A stretch of DNA of 64,000 nucleotides from NCBI GenBank assembly GCA_037974665.1, contig CM075770.1, positions 23,795,501-23,859,500 of the forward strand, given 5' to 3'. Below the pieces are notes generated by a model, which made no database searches, was not told where the DNA came from, and worked only from the letters and a program-made list of their open reading frames with translations. Source of the DNA: Ehretia macrophylla (lineage: Eukaryota; Streptophyta; Magnoliopsida; Boraginales; Ehretiaceae). Each line of letters opens with the position of its first letter. Position 1 is the stretch's first letter. Positions 22,920-33,286 of the stretch are shown piece after piece. Position numbers and translations under genes: made by a program.

Positions 22920-23478
22920 CTTTTCAAATTTTTTTGCCCTGGTTAGGGTTGCCAAGATTCTTTATCCACCACATTTCTATTACAGAATCCCACGGCACCT
23001 TGGGCAAGACAACCTCGCTTCACGTAAAGGCTGGGCCCGAAAACTGAGGGCGTAGGGCTTGTGACCAGGTCTCCGTCGCTCCGGTGCCAATAACTTTTAA
23101 TCCGTAAGGATTGACGCGGCTCACAGTATAATGTTGGAAAGTTCTCTAAGAGCTCTACGACGGGGGCAGCAAGCCTGCTCCGCTGCGCCAGTTTTCGTAG
23201 CCCAGAATCGAATGTTTTTATCAGTTTCGGGCCACTTTTATACATTTACTCAGTTTTTCCATCTCGGATCGTACGTCGTGAACTGTTAAAAGGAAGACCA
23301 CCTAACTCACGAGATATTACAGCGCATTATAACGCGTTGATATCATGTCTTACGAGGATGATGCGTTGTTGAAACGGATGGGTTGTCGTTAAGCCCATTG
23401 AGCCTTTTGAATGGGCCATCTCTCTGGGCTGGGATTGTGAACCGTCAACACATAAAGGAATTGTGCCCTCAACATGAC

Positions 23479-23601
23479 GGGTACGATCATTCCAGCACTA
23501 ATGCACCCCCCTTTTCCAATAGAACTTCGAAGTTAAGCGTGCTTGGGCGAGAGTAGTACTAAGATGGGTGCCCCCTTTGGAAGTCCTTGTGTTGCTCCTC
23601 C
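23479..23601 (+). pseudogene. 5S rRNA pseudogene copy 11 with internal replacement block
   Basis: Positions 30-39 are replaced by the 13-base block CCCCTTTTCCAAT, giving 123 bp. The block looks like the 5S gene's own 3' end and terminator (GCACCCCCCTTTTCAAT), joined at the shared GCACC. It destroys part of the RNA and puts a T4 terminator inside the gene. Other changes: G5A, A13T, C46T, G81A, A90C, C95T, G97T, C107T, A115T, C118T. Confidence 0.9.
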
Positions 23602-24160
23602 CTTTTCAATTTTTTTTGCACCGGTTAGGGTTCCCAAGATTCTTTATCCACCACATTTCTATTACCGAATCCCACGGCAGCTTGGGCAAGACAACTTCGC
23701 TTCACGTAGAGGCTGGGCCCACAAACCGTGGGCGTAGGGCTTGTGACCAGGTCTCCGTCGCTCTGGTGCTGATAACATTTAATCCATAAGGAGTTACACG
23801 GCGCACAGCATACCGTTGGAAAGCTCTCTAAGAGCTCTATGATGGGGGCAACAAGCTTGCTCAGCTGCACCTGTTTTCGGAGCCCAAAATCGAAAGTTTT
23901 CATCAATTCCGGGCCACTTTTCTTTTTTTGCTCTGTTTTTCCGTCCCAGATCGTACGTCGTGAGCTGTTAAAAGGACTACAACCTAACTCACGGGATATT
24001 ACAGGGCCCTACAACGCGTCGATATCACGTCTTACGAGGATGCTGTGTTGTTAAAGTGGATGGGTTGTCTTTAAGCCCAATTGGCCTTTTGAATGGGCCA
24101 TCGCTCTGGGCTGGGACTGTGTACCGTCAAAACATAAAAGATTTGTGCCCTCAACATGAC

Positions 24161-24280
24161 GGGTGCGATCATACCAGCACTAATGCACCGGATCCCATTA
24201 GAACTCCGACGTTAAGCGTGCTTTGGCAAGAGTAGTTCTAGGATGGGTGACCCCATGGGAAGTCCTCGTGTTGTACCCCC
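24161..24280 (+). rRNA. 5S rRNA gene copy 12
   Basis: Seven substitutions: C39T, A50C, G64T, G68A, A77T, C95A, C114T. Lies 2717 bp after its sister, copy 8. Confidence 0.92.
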
Positions 24281-24838
24281 TTTTCAATTTTTTTTGCCTC
24301 GGTTAGGGTTGCTAGGAAACTTTGTCCACCACATTTCTATTACCTAATCCCACTGCACCTTGGGCAAGAAAACTTCGCTTCACGTAGAGGCTGGGCCCGC
24401 AAACTGAGGGCGTAGGGCCTGTGACCATGTCTTCGTCGCTCCGATGCCCATAACTTTTGATCTGTAAGGAATTACGCAGCGCACAACATACCGTTGGAAA
24501 GCTTTCTGAGAGCTCTACGACGGGGGTAGCAAGTACGCTCAGCAGCGCCAGTTTTTGGAGCCCAAAATTGAACGTTTTCATCGATTTTGGGCCACTTTTC
24601 TTCTTTTGCTCTGTTTTTCTGTCCCGGACCGTATGTTGTGAGATCTTAAAAGCACGACAACCTAACTCGTGGGATATTACAGGGTCCTACAATGCGTCGA
24701 TATCACGTCTTACGAGGATGTTGCGTTGTTGAAGCGGATGGGTTGTCGTTACACCCAATTGGCGTTTAGAATGGGCCATCTTCCTGGGCTGGGATTCTGA
24801 ACCGTCAACACATAAAGGATTAGTGCCCTCAACATGAC

Positions 24839-24958
24839 GGGTGCGATCATACCAGCTCTAATGCACTGGAACCCATCAGAACTCCGAAGTTAAGTATGCT
24901 TGGGTGAGAGTAGTAGTAGGACGGGTGACCCCTTGGGAAGTCCTCGTGTTGCACCCCC
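24839..24958 (+). rRNA. 5S rRNA gene copy 13
   Basis: Nine substitutions: A19T, C29T, T33A, C57T, G58A, C67T, C78G, T84C, C95T. Lies 2717 bp after its sister, copy 9. Confidence 0.91.
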
Positions 24959-25517
24959 CTTTCCAATTTTTTTTGCCCCGGTTAGGGTTGCCAAGATTCT
25001 TTATCCACCACATTTTTATTACTGAATCCCACGGCACCTTGGGCAAGACAACCTCGCTTCAGGTAGAGGCTGGGCCCGCAAACTGAGGGCGTAGGGCTTG
25101 TGACCAGGTCTCCGTCACTCCGGTGCCCATAACTTTTGATCCGTAAGGAATTACGCGGCGCACAGCATATCGTTGGAAAGCTCTCCGAGAGCTCTACGAC
25201 AGGCACAGGAAGCCTGCACAGCTGCGCCAATTTTTGGAGCCCAAAATTGAACGTTTTCATCAGTTTTGGGCCACTATTCTTCTTTTGCTCTGTTTTTCCG
25301 TCCCGGACCGTACGTTGTGAGCTGTTAAAAGGACGACAACCTAACTCGTGGGATATTACAAGGCCCTACAGCCCGTCGACATCACGTCTTATGAGGATGC
25401 TGCGTTGTTGAAGCCGATGGGTTGTCGTTAAGCCCAATTGGCCTTTAGAATGGGCCATCTCTCTGGGCTGGGACTATGAACCGTCAACAGATAAAGGATT
25501 TATGCCCTCAACCTGAC

Positions 25518-25637
25518 GGGTGCTATCATACAAGCACTAATGCACCGGATACCATAAGAACTCCGAAGTTAAGCGTGTTTAGGAGAGAGTAGTACTAGGA
25601 AGGGTGACCCCCTAGGAAGTCCTCATTTTGCACCTCC
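25518..25637 (+). rRNA. 5S rRNA gene copy 14 (likely non-functional)
   Basis: Twelve substitutions: G7T, C15A, C34A, C39A, C61T, G64A, C67A, T84A, G97A, G108A, G110T, C118T. G110T again gives a T4 run at 109-112. Lies 2718 bp after copy 10 and shares its G7T, C15A, C34A, C61T and C67A. Confidence 0.88.
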
Positions 25638-26196
25638 CTTTTCAATTTTTTTTCCCCTGGTTAGGGTTGCCAAGATTCTTTATCCACCACATTTCTATTA
25701 CAGAATCCCACGGCACCTTGGGCAAGACAACCTCGCTTCACGTAGAGGTTGGGCCCGCAAACCGAGGGCGTAGGGCTTGTGACCAGGTCTCCGTCGCTCC
25801 GGTGCCAATAACTTTTAATCCGTAAGGATTGACGCGGCTCACATCATAATATTGGAAAGTTCTCTGAGAGCTCTACGACGGGGGCAGCAAGCATGCTCAG
25901 CTGCGCTTGTTTACGTAGCCCAAAATCGAACGTTTTCATCAGTTTCAGGACACTTTTCTACTGTTACTCAGTTTTTCTATCCTGGATCGTACATCTTGAA
26001 CTGTTAAAAGGACGACCACCTAACTCGCGAGATATTACAGCGCCTTACAACGCGTTGATATCACGTCTTACGAGGATGCTGCGTTGTTGAAGCTGATGGG
26101 TTGTCGTTAAGCCCATTGAGCCTTTTGAATGGGCCATCTCTCTGGGCTGGGACTGTGAACCGTCAACACATAAAGAAATTGTGCCCTCAACATGAC

Positions 26197-26319
26197 GGGT
26201 GCGATCATACCAGCACTAATGCACCCCCCTTTTCCAATAGAACTCCGAAGTTAAGTGTGCTTGGGCGAGAGTAGTACTAGGATGGGTGACCCCCTGGGAA
26301 GTCCTCGTCTTGTACCCCC
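26197..26319 (+). pseudogene. 5S rRNA pseudogene copy 15 with internal replacement block
   Basis: Carries the same 13-base CCCCTTTTCCAAT block in place of positions 30-39 as copy 11, located 2718 bp upstream. The rest is close to consensus (only C57T, G110C, C114T). The shared block shows common descent through the four-unit repeat. Confidence 0.92.
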
Positions 26320-26874
26320 ATTTTCCATATTTTTTGCCCAGGTTAGGGTTGCCAAGATACTTTATCCACCACATTTTATTAATGAATCCCACAGCACCTT
26401 GGGCAAGACAACTTCGCTTCACGTCGAGGCTGGGCTGGCAAACCGTGGGCGTAGGGCTTGTGACTAGGTCTCCATCGCTCTGGTGCCGATAACATTTAAT
26501 CCGTAAGGAGTTACGTGGCACACAGCATACCATTGGAAAGCTCTAAAAGAGCTCTACGATGGGGGCAGCAAGCCTACTTAGCTACGCCTATTTTTGGAGC
26601 ACAAAATAGAACGTTTTCATCAGTTTCTGGCCACTTTTCTTCTTTTGCTATGTTTTTTCGTCTGGATCGTACGTCATGAGTTGTTAAAAGGACTACAACC
26701 TAACTCGCGGGATATTACAGGGCCCTACAATGCGTCGATATCACGTCTTACGGGGATGCTGTGTTGTTGAAGTGGATGGGTTGTCGTTAAGCCCAATCGG
26801 CCTTTTGAATTGGCCATCGCTCTAGGCTGGGACTATGAACCGTCAACACATAAAGGATTTGTGCCCTCAACATC

Positions 26875-26994
26875 AGGTGCGATCATACCAGCACTAATGC
26901 ACCGGATCCCATTAGAACTCCAAAGTTAAGCGTGCTTGGGCGAGAGTAGTATTAGGATGGGTGACCCCATGGGACGTCCTTATGTTGCACCCCC
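26875..26994 (+). rRNA. 5S rRNA gene copy 16
   Basis: Starts AGGTGC, and the sequence before it is shortened (CATC instead of CATGAC), so the -1 region is disturbed. Substitutions: G1A, C39T, G48A, C78T, C95A, A101C, C107T, G108A. Confidence 0.9.
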
Positions 26995-27550
26995 TTTTCA
27001 ATTTTTTTTGCCCCGGTTAGGGTTGCCAAGAAATTTTGTCCACCACATTTATATTACCGAATCCCAAGGCAACTTGGGCAAGACAACTACGCTTCACGTA
27101 GAGGCTGGGCCTGCAAACCGAGGGCATAGGGCTTGTGACCAGGTCTTCGTCGCTCCGGTGCCCATAACTTTTGATCCGTAAGGAATTACGCGGCGCACAG
27201 CATACCGTTGGAAAGCTCTCCGAGAGCTCTACGACGGGGGTAGCAAGCTTGCTCAGCTGTGCCAGTTTTTGGAGCCAAAAATTGAACGTTTTCATCAGTT
27301 TCAGACCACTTTTTTCTTTTGCTCTATTTTTCCGTCCTGGACCATACGTTGTGAGCTGTTAAAAGGACGATAACCTAGCTCGTTGGATATTACAGGGCCT
27401 TACAACATGTCGAGATACGTCTTACGAGGATGCTGCGTTGTTGAAGCCGATGGGTTGTCGTTAAGCTCAATTGGCATTTAGAATGGGCCATCTCTCCGGG
27501 TTGGGACTGTGAACCGTCAACACATAAAGGATTTGTGCCCACAACATGAT

Positions 27551-27670
27551 GGGTTCCATCATACCAGCACTAATGCACCGGATACCATCAGAACTCCGAA
27601 GTTAAGCGTGCTTAAGAGAGAGTAGTACTAGGATGGGTGACCCCTTGAGAAGTCCTCGTTTTGTACCCCC
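27551..27670 (+). rRNA. 5S rRNA gene copy 17 (likely non-functional)
   Basis: Ten substitutions: G5T, G7C, C34A, G64A, G65A, C67A, C95T, G98A, G110T, C114T. G110T creates a T4 run at 109-112. Changes at 64-67 hit the intermediate-element region. Confidence 0.89.
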
Positions 27671-28229
27671 CTTTTCAATTTTTTTTGCCCTTGTTACGGT
27701 TGCCAAGATTCTTTATCCACCACATTTCTATTACCGAATACCACGGCACCTTGGGCAAGAAAACCTCGCTTCACGTAGAGGCTGGGCCCGCAAACCGAGG
27801 GCGTAGGGCTTGTGACCAGGTCTTCGTCGCTCTAGTGCCGATAACTTTTAATTCGTAAGGAGTGATGTGGCGCACAACATACCGTTGGAAAGTTCTCTGA
27901 GAGCTCTACAACGGTGGCAGCAATTCTGCTCAGCTGCGCCTGTTTCCGTAGCCCAAAATTGAACGTTTTCATCAGTTTCGGGCCACTTTTCTTCTTTCGC
28001 TCTATTTTTTCGTCCTGGATCGTATGTCATAAGTTGTTAAAAGGATGACAACCTAATTCGCGGGATATAACAAGGCCCTGCAATGCGTTGATATCAAGTC
28101 TTACGAGGATGCTGCGTTGTTGAAGCGGATGGGTTGTCGTTAAACCCAATTGGCTTTTTGAATAGGCCATCTCTCTTGGCTGGGCCTGTGAACCATCAAC
28201 ACATAAAGGATTTGTGCCCTCAACATGAC

Positions 28230-28349
28230 AGGTGTGATCATACTAGCACTAATGCACCGGATACCATAAGAACTCCGAAGTTAAGCGTGCTTGGGTGAGA
28301 GTAGTACTAGGATGGGTGACCCCCTGGGAAGTCCTCGTGTTGCACCCCC
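28230..28349 (+). rRNA. 5S rRNA gene copy 18
   Basis: Six substitutions: G1A, C6T, C15T, C34A, C39A, C67T. Confidence 0.92.
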
Positions 28350-28880
28350 ATTTTCAATTTTTTTTGCCCAGGTTAGGGTTGCCAAGATTCTTTATCCACT
28401 CATTTCGATTACCGAATCCCACGGCACCTTGGGCAAGACAACTTCGCTTCACATAGAGGTTGGGCCCACAAACCAAGGGCGTAGGGCTTTTGACCAGGTC
28501 TCCGTCGCTCCGGTGCCAATAACTTTTTATCCGTAAGGAGTGACAAGCCGCACAGCATACCGTTGGAAAGCTCTCTGAGAGCTCTACGACGGTGGAAGCA
28601 AGCTTGCTCAGTTGCGCCTGTTTTCGTAGCCCAAAATCGAATGTTTTTGTCAGTTTCTGGAAACTTTTCTTCTTTTGCTCTATTTTTTCATCCCGGATCG
28701 TACGTCGTGAGCTGTTAAAAGGACGACAACCTAACTCACGGGATAGTACAGGGCCCTACAATGCGTCGATATAACATCTTACCAGGATGCTACGTTGTTG
28801 AAGCGGATGGGTTGTCGTTAAGCCCAATTAGCTTTTTTAATAGGCTATCTCTCTGGGCTAAGACTGTGAACCCTCAACAC

Positions 28881-28907
28881 ATAAAGGATTTGTGCCCTCA
28901 ACATGAC
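28881..28907 (+). promoter_or_regulatory. Upstream 5S promoter signals (representative copy)
   Basis: Upstream of the gene at 28908 lie ATAAAG at -27 to -22, GC at -14/-13 and C at -1. These match the plant 5S external signals known from Arabidopsis (TATA-like near -28, GC near -12, C at -1). Most other units have the same arrangement at the same offsets. A common variant reads GGAATTG instead of GGATTTG between the TATA-like and GC elements. The internal A-box, intermediate element and C-box lie inside the gene. Confidence 0.7.
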
Positions 28908-29027
28908 GGGTGCGATCATACCAGCACTAATGCACCGGATCCCATCAGAACTCCGAAGTTAAACGTGCTTGGGTGAGAGTAGTACTAGGATAGGTGACCA
29001 CCTGGGAAGTCCTCGTGTTGCACCCCC
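28908..29027 (+). rRNA. 5S rRNA gene copy 19
   Basis: Four substitutions (G56A, C67T, G85A, C93A). The upstream TATA-like, GC and -1 C signals are all present. The next unit downstream has lost its gene. Confidence 0.94.
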
Positions 29028-29567
29028 CTTTTCAATTTTTATTGCCCCGGTTAGGGTTCGCAAGATTCTTTATCCACCACATTTCTATTACCGAATCCCA
29101 TGGTACCTTGGGCGAGACAACTTCTCTTCACGTCGATGCTGGGACCGCAAACCGAGGGCGTAAGGCTTGTGACTAGGTCTTCGTCGCTCCAGTAACCATA
29201 AGTTTTTATCCGTAAGGTGTTACGCGGAGCACATCATACTGTTGGAAAGCTCTCTGAGAGATCTACGACGGGGGCAGCAAGCCTGCCCAGCTGCGCCTGT
29301 TTTTAGAGCTCAAAATTGATCATTTTTATAAGTTTTTGACCACTTTTCTTCTTTTGCTATATTTTTTCGTCTTGGATCATACGTCGTGAGCTGTTAAAAG
29401 GACGACAACCTAACTCGCGGGACAATAGATGGCCCTACAATGCGTCGATATCACGTCTTGCGAGGATGCTGCGTTGTTGAAGTGGATGGGTTGTCGTTAA
29501 GCCCTTTGGGCCTTTTGAATTGGTGATCTCTTTGGTTTGGGACTGTGAACCGTCAACACATAAAGGA

Positions 29568-29590
29568 TTTGTGCCCCCCCACCCCGTTTC
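29568..29590. other. 5S unit with the gene deleted
   Basis: The spacer runs GGATTTGTGCCC and then joins directly to CCCCACCCCGTTTC, the sequence normally at the gene end and terminator. About 134 bp are missing (gene starts on either side are 1224 bp apart instead of about 1358), which removes the whole 5S gene. The junction lies in a C run shared by both sides, suggesting a slippage or microhomology deletion. Confidence 0.88.
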
Positions 29591-30131
29591 AATTTTTTTT
29601 TGCTTCGGTTAGGGTTGCCAAGATATTTTATCCACCACATTTCTTTTACCGAATCCCACGGCACCGTGGGCAAGACAACTTCGCTTCACGTAGAGGCTGG
29701 GCCTGCAAACCGAGGGCGTAGGGCATTTGAACAGGTCTCCGTCGCTCCGATGCCCATAACTTTTGATCCGTAAGGAGTTACGCGGTGCACAGCATACCGT
29801 TGGAAAGCTCTCCAAGAGCTCTACGACAGGGGCAGCAAGTCTACCCAACTGCGCCCATTTTTGGTGCCCAAAATCAAATGTTTTCATTAGTTTTGGGCCA
29901 CTTTTCTTCATTTGCTCTATTTTTTCATCCCAGATCGTACGTCGCGAGCTGTTAAAAGGACGACAACCGAACTCGCGCGACATTAGAGGGCCCTACAACG
30001 CGTCGATATCACGTCTTGCGAGGATGCTGCGTTGTTGAAGCGGATAGGTTGTCGTTAAACCTATTGGGCCATCGCTCTGGGCTTGGACTATGAACTGTCA
30101 ACAAATAAAGGATTTGTGCCCACATCATGAC

Positions 30132-30251
30132 GGGTGCAATCATACCAATACTAATACACCTGATCCCATCAGTACTCCAAAGTTAAGCGTGCTTGGGCGA
30201 GAGTAGTACTCGGATGGGTGACCCCCTGGGGAGTCCTCGTGTTACACCCCC
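30132..30251 (+). rRNA. 5S rRNA gene copy 20
   Basis: Ten substitutions: G7A, G17A, C18T, G25A, G30T, A42T, G48A, A80C, A100G, G113A. Confidence 0.9.
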
Positions 30252-30811
30252 CCTTTTCAATTTTTTTTGCCCCAGTTAGGGTTGCCAAGATACTTTATCC
30301 ACCACATTTCTATTACTGAATCCCATGCCACCTTGGGCAAGGCAACTTCGCTTCAAGTAGAGGCTGGGCCCGCAAACTGAGGGCGTGGAGCTTGTGACTA
30401 GGTCTCTGTCGCTCCGGTGCCCATAACTTTTAATCCGTAAGCAGTTACGTGGCGCACAGCATACCGTTGGAAAGCTCTCCGAGAGCTCTACAACAGGGGT
30501 AGCAAGCCTGCTTGGCTGCGCCTATTTTTGGAGCACAATATCGAACGTTTTCATCAGTTTTGGTACACTTTTCTTCTTTTGCTCTATTTTTTCATCCCAT
30601 ATCGTACATCGTGAGCTGTTAAATGGACGACAACCTAACTCGCGGGATATTACAGGACCCAAAAATGCGTCAATATCACGTCTTACAAGGATGCTGCGTT
30701 GTTGAAGTTTATGGGTTGTCGTTAAGCCCAACTGGCACTTTGAATGGGCCATCTCTCTGGGCTGGGACTGTGAACCGTCAACACATAAAGGATTTGTGCC
30801 CATAAGATGAC

Positions 30812-30931
30812 GGGTGCAATAATACCAGCGCTAATGCACCGGATCCCATCAGAACTCCGAAGTTGAGCATGCTTGGGCGAGAGTAGCACTAGGATGGGTG
30901 ACCCTCTGGGAAGTCCTCCTGTTGCACCCCC
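30812..30931 (+). rRNA. 5S rRNA gene copy 21
   Basis: Eight substitutions: G7A, C10A, A19G, A54G, G58A, T76C, C94T, G108C. Confidence 0.91.
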
Positions 30932-31489
30932 CTTTTCAATTTTTTTTGCACCGATTAAGTTTGCCAAGATACTTTATCCACCACTTTTCTATTACCGAAT
31001 ACCACGGTGCCTTGGGCAAGACAACTTCGCTTCTCGTAGAGGTTGGGCCTGCAAACCGAGGCGTGGGGCTTGTGACCAGGTCTCCGTCACTAAGGTACCC
31101 ATAACTTTTAATCCGTAAGGAGTTATACGGCGCACAACCTACTGTTGGAAAGCTCTTCGAGAGCTCTACGATGGGGGCAGCAAGCCTACTCAGCTGCGCC
31201 TATTTTCGAAGCCCAAAATCGAAAGTTTTCATCAGTTTCGAACCACTTTTCTTCTTTTGCTCTGTTTTTCCTTCCTGGATCGTACGTTGTGAGCTGTTAA
31301 AAGGACGACAAGCTTACTCATGAGATATTACAGGGCCCTATAAAGTGTCGATATCATGTCTTACGAGGATGCTGCGTTGTTAAAGCGGAAGGGTTGTCGT
31401 TAAGCCCAATTCGTGTTTTGAATGTGCCATCTCTCTGGGCTGGGACTGTGAACAGTCAACACATAAAGGATTTGTGCCCTCAACATGAC

Positions 31490-31609
31490 GGGTGCGATCA
31501 TACCAGTTCTAATGCGCCGAATACCATCAGAACTCCAAAGTTAAGCGTGCTTGGGCAAGAGTACTACTAGGAAGTGTGACCCCCAGGGAAGTCCTCGTGT
31601 TGCACCCCC
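31490..31609 (+). rRNA. 5S rRNA gene copy 22 (diverged, flanks the copia element)
   Basis: Eleven substitutions: C18T, A19T, A27G, G31A, C34A, G48A, G68A, G75C, T84A, G86T, T96A. T84A and G86T lie in the C-box region. The copia element enters 96 bp past the gene end. Confidence 0.89.
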
Positions 31610-31700
31610 CTTTTCAATTTTTTTTGCCCCGGTTAAGGTTGCCAAGAATCTTTATCCACCACATGTCTATTATCGAATCCCACGGTACCTCAGGCAAGAC

Positions 31701-31705
31701 AACAT
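31701..31705. repeat. Target-site duplication of copia element, left (AACAT)
   Basis: Five bases of 5S spacer directly left of the element, identical to 37044-37048. The consensus spacer here is AACTT. Confidence 0.93.
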
Positions 31706-32307
31706 TGTAAGAATATAACCAATTTCCCAGAAACGTCTTAACAACAATCAAGTAGAAAGACAACACTACTCGTTATAACAATTCAATATAACACTTACAA
31801 GATAATTGTCCCACCGTGTGCTCTCAAGATTAGAGCTTCAATGGCTTCTGGACTTACAAGGAGAATACAAGAAAGAAAGACTAACTTAGGATTGTGTTTG
31901 GAGTTGTGTTGTGGATGAAAATGATGAACTAATGCATTCCTATTTATAGAATTCAGCTAGCCCGCCACATGAGACTTTCCTATCAAACATTTCAATCTTG
32001 GTTGGCTTTACCAACCATGTTCAAAGTATTAACCACCCATATTTATCACATGGGTAGCTACAATTGACCACATGGGTGGCTAGCATCCAAGTCAACTTCT
32101 AGGAAGTTTCCTTTGGTCAAATTGGGTAACTTTAGCATTGCATCAACCCGACGTCATCTTAGGTAATTTCAAATTCTCGAACTTCTTTCTTGTAGCCATC
32201 GCGATCTCTTTTGACCTCATCGACGTTTAAGTCGGAATCATTAATTTATGCTACCATATAATTAACGATACTTTTTTTGAAGTGGTGGTTATTGCCATAT
32301 ATCAACC
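31706..32307 (-). repeat. Copia 3' LTR (left end)
   Basis: 602 bp. On the + strand it starts TGTAAGAATATAACC and ends ATATATCAACC, so its terminal base differs from the TCAACA of the other LTR. Six of the 13 differences between the LTRs fall in its last 35 bp, beside the polypurine tract. Confidence 0.94.
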
Positions 32308-32319
32308 CCCCCCCCTCAA
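32308..32319 (-). other. Polypurine tract of copia element
   Basis: On the minus strand TTGAGGGGGGGG runs directly into the 3' LTR. Confidence 0.82.
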
Positions 32320-32336
32320 TGTTCACCTCATGTTGA

Positions 32337-33275
32337 CTAAGCTATTGGGCCAACACCCAATGTTTGAAGATGCTTGCTCAATTGGACGGTCCCTAATGCT
32401 TTAGTGAAGATATCTACACAATTATCTTCTGTAGGGCAGTACTCCATGTAGATTTCACCTTCCTCGATCAGTTCCCTCACATAGTGATACTGAATCTCTA
32501 TGTGTTTTGTTCTAGCATGAAATACCGGATTCTTTGACATGGCTATACAACTCTGACTGTCACATTTCAACATTGTTACTTCCTCTATTGGAATGTCAAT
32601 ATCAGTCATGATGCGTCGTAGCCAAATAGCTTCACAGGATGCTACACAAACAGCCTTGTATTCTGCCTCCGTTGATGAAAGTGCAACAGTGGGTTGCTTC
32701 TTACTAGCCCATGAGATGACTCCACCGAATGTGAATACGTAACCTGTAACAGATTTTCTCGAGTCAATATCACCAGCCCAGTCTGAGTCACAGTACCCAG
32801 ATAAAGTATCTCCAGACTTGTATGATATCCCATACTCCAACGTGCCTTTGAGATATTTGAGGATCCGCACCCCTGCTTGCCAGTGACTTTGTTTCGATTT
32901 ATCTGAAAACCGATTGAGAACTCCCACAGCATAACTAATATTAGGTCTTGTGTTACAAAGGAAGATTAAACTTCCCACCAACCTTCTGTAGAGCTTGTTA
33001 TCAACTTGTTTTGAAGGATCGTCAATTGATAACTTTGTATTAACTTCCATCGGGGTGACAACTGGTTTGCACTTGGATATACCAAATGCAGTCAGGAACT
33101 CACGAACATATCGTTGCTGCGAGATGAAGATAGTATGAGATTTTTGCCATACCTCGATTACCAAGCAATAATGAAGAAGACCAAGATTTTTCATTTCAAA
33201 TTCTTGGCTCAACCATTCTTGCGTCTTCCGAATATTTTCTTCATGGTCACCAATGATTACAAGATCATCCACATA
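32337..33275 (-). pseudogene. Copia pol, RT C-terminal part and RNase H
   Basis: Open from the catalytic YVDD box (33264-33275) to the stop at 32337. It continues through the RT thumb (KNLGLLHYCLVIEVW, YVREFLTAFGISKCKPV), TRPNISYAVGVLNRF and the RNase H motifs GYCDSDWAGD, SSTEAEYKAV and CDSQSCI. It is in a different frame from the upstream RT part. The Asp/Glu residues of RNase H look intact. The stop lies only about 30 bp from the LTR. Confidence 0.92.
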
Positions 33276-33286
33276 TAGGACTACAA

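Larger units (their letters stand above)
20297..31705 (+). repeat. 5S rDNA tandem array, block B
   Basis: Sixteen 5S gene copies plus one unit that has lost its gene near 29575. The first three-quarters is organised as a higher-order repeat of four units (about 2717 bp): distinctive gene and spacer variants recur at 20.8/23.5 kb, 21.4/24.2/26.9 kb, 22.1/24.8 kb and 22.8/25.5 kb. The block starts with the right ACTTC duplication of the gypsy element and ends with the left AACAT duplication of the copia element. The spacers hold the same elements as block A and no supported genes. Confidence 0.97.
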
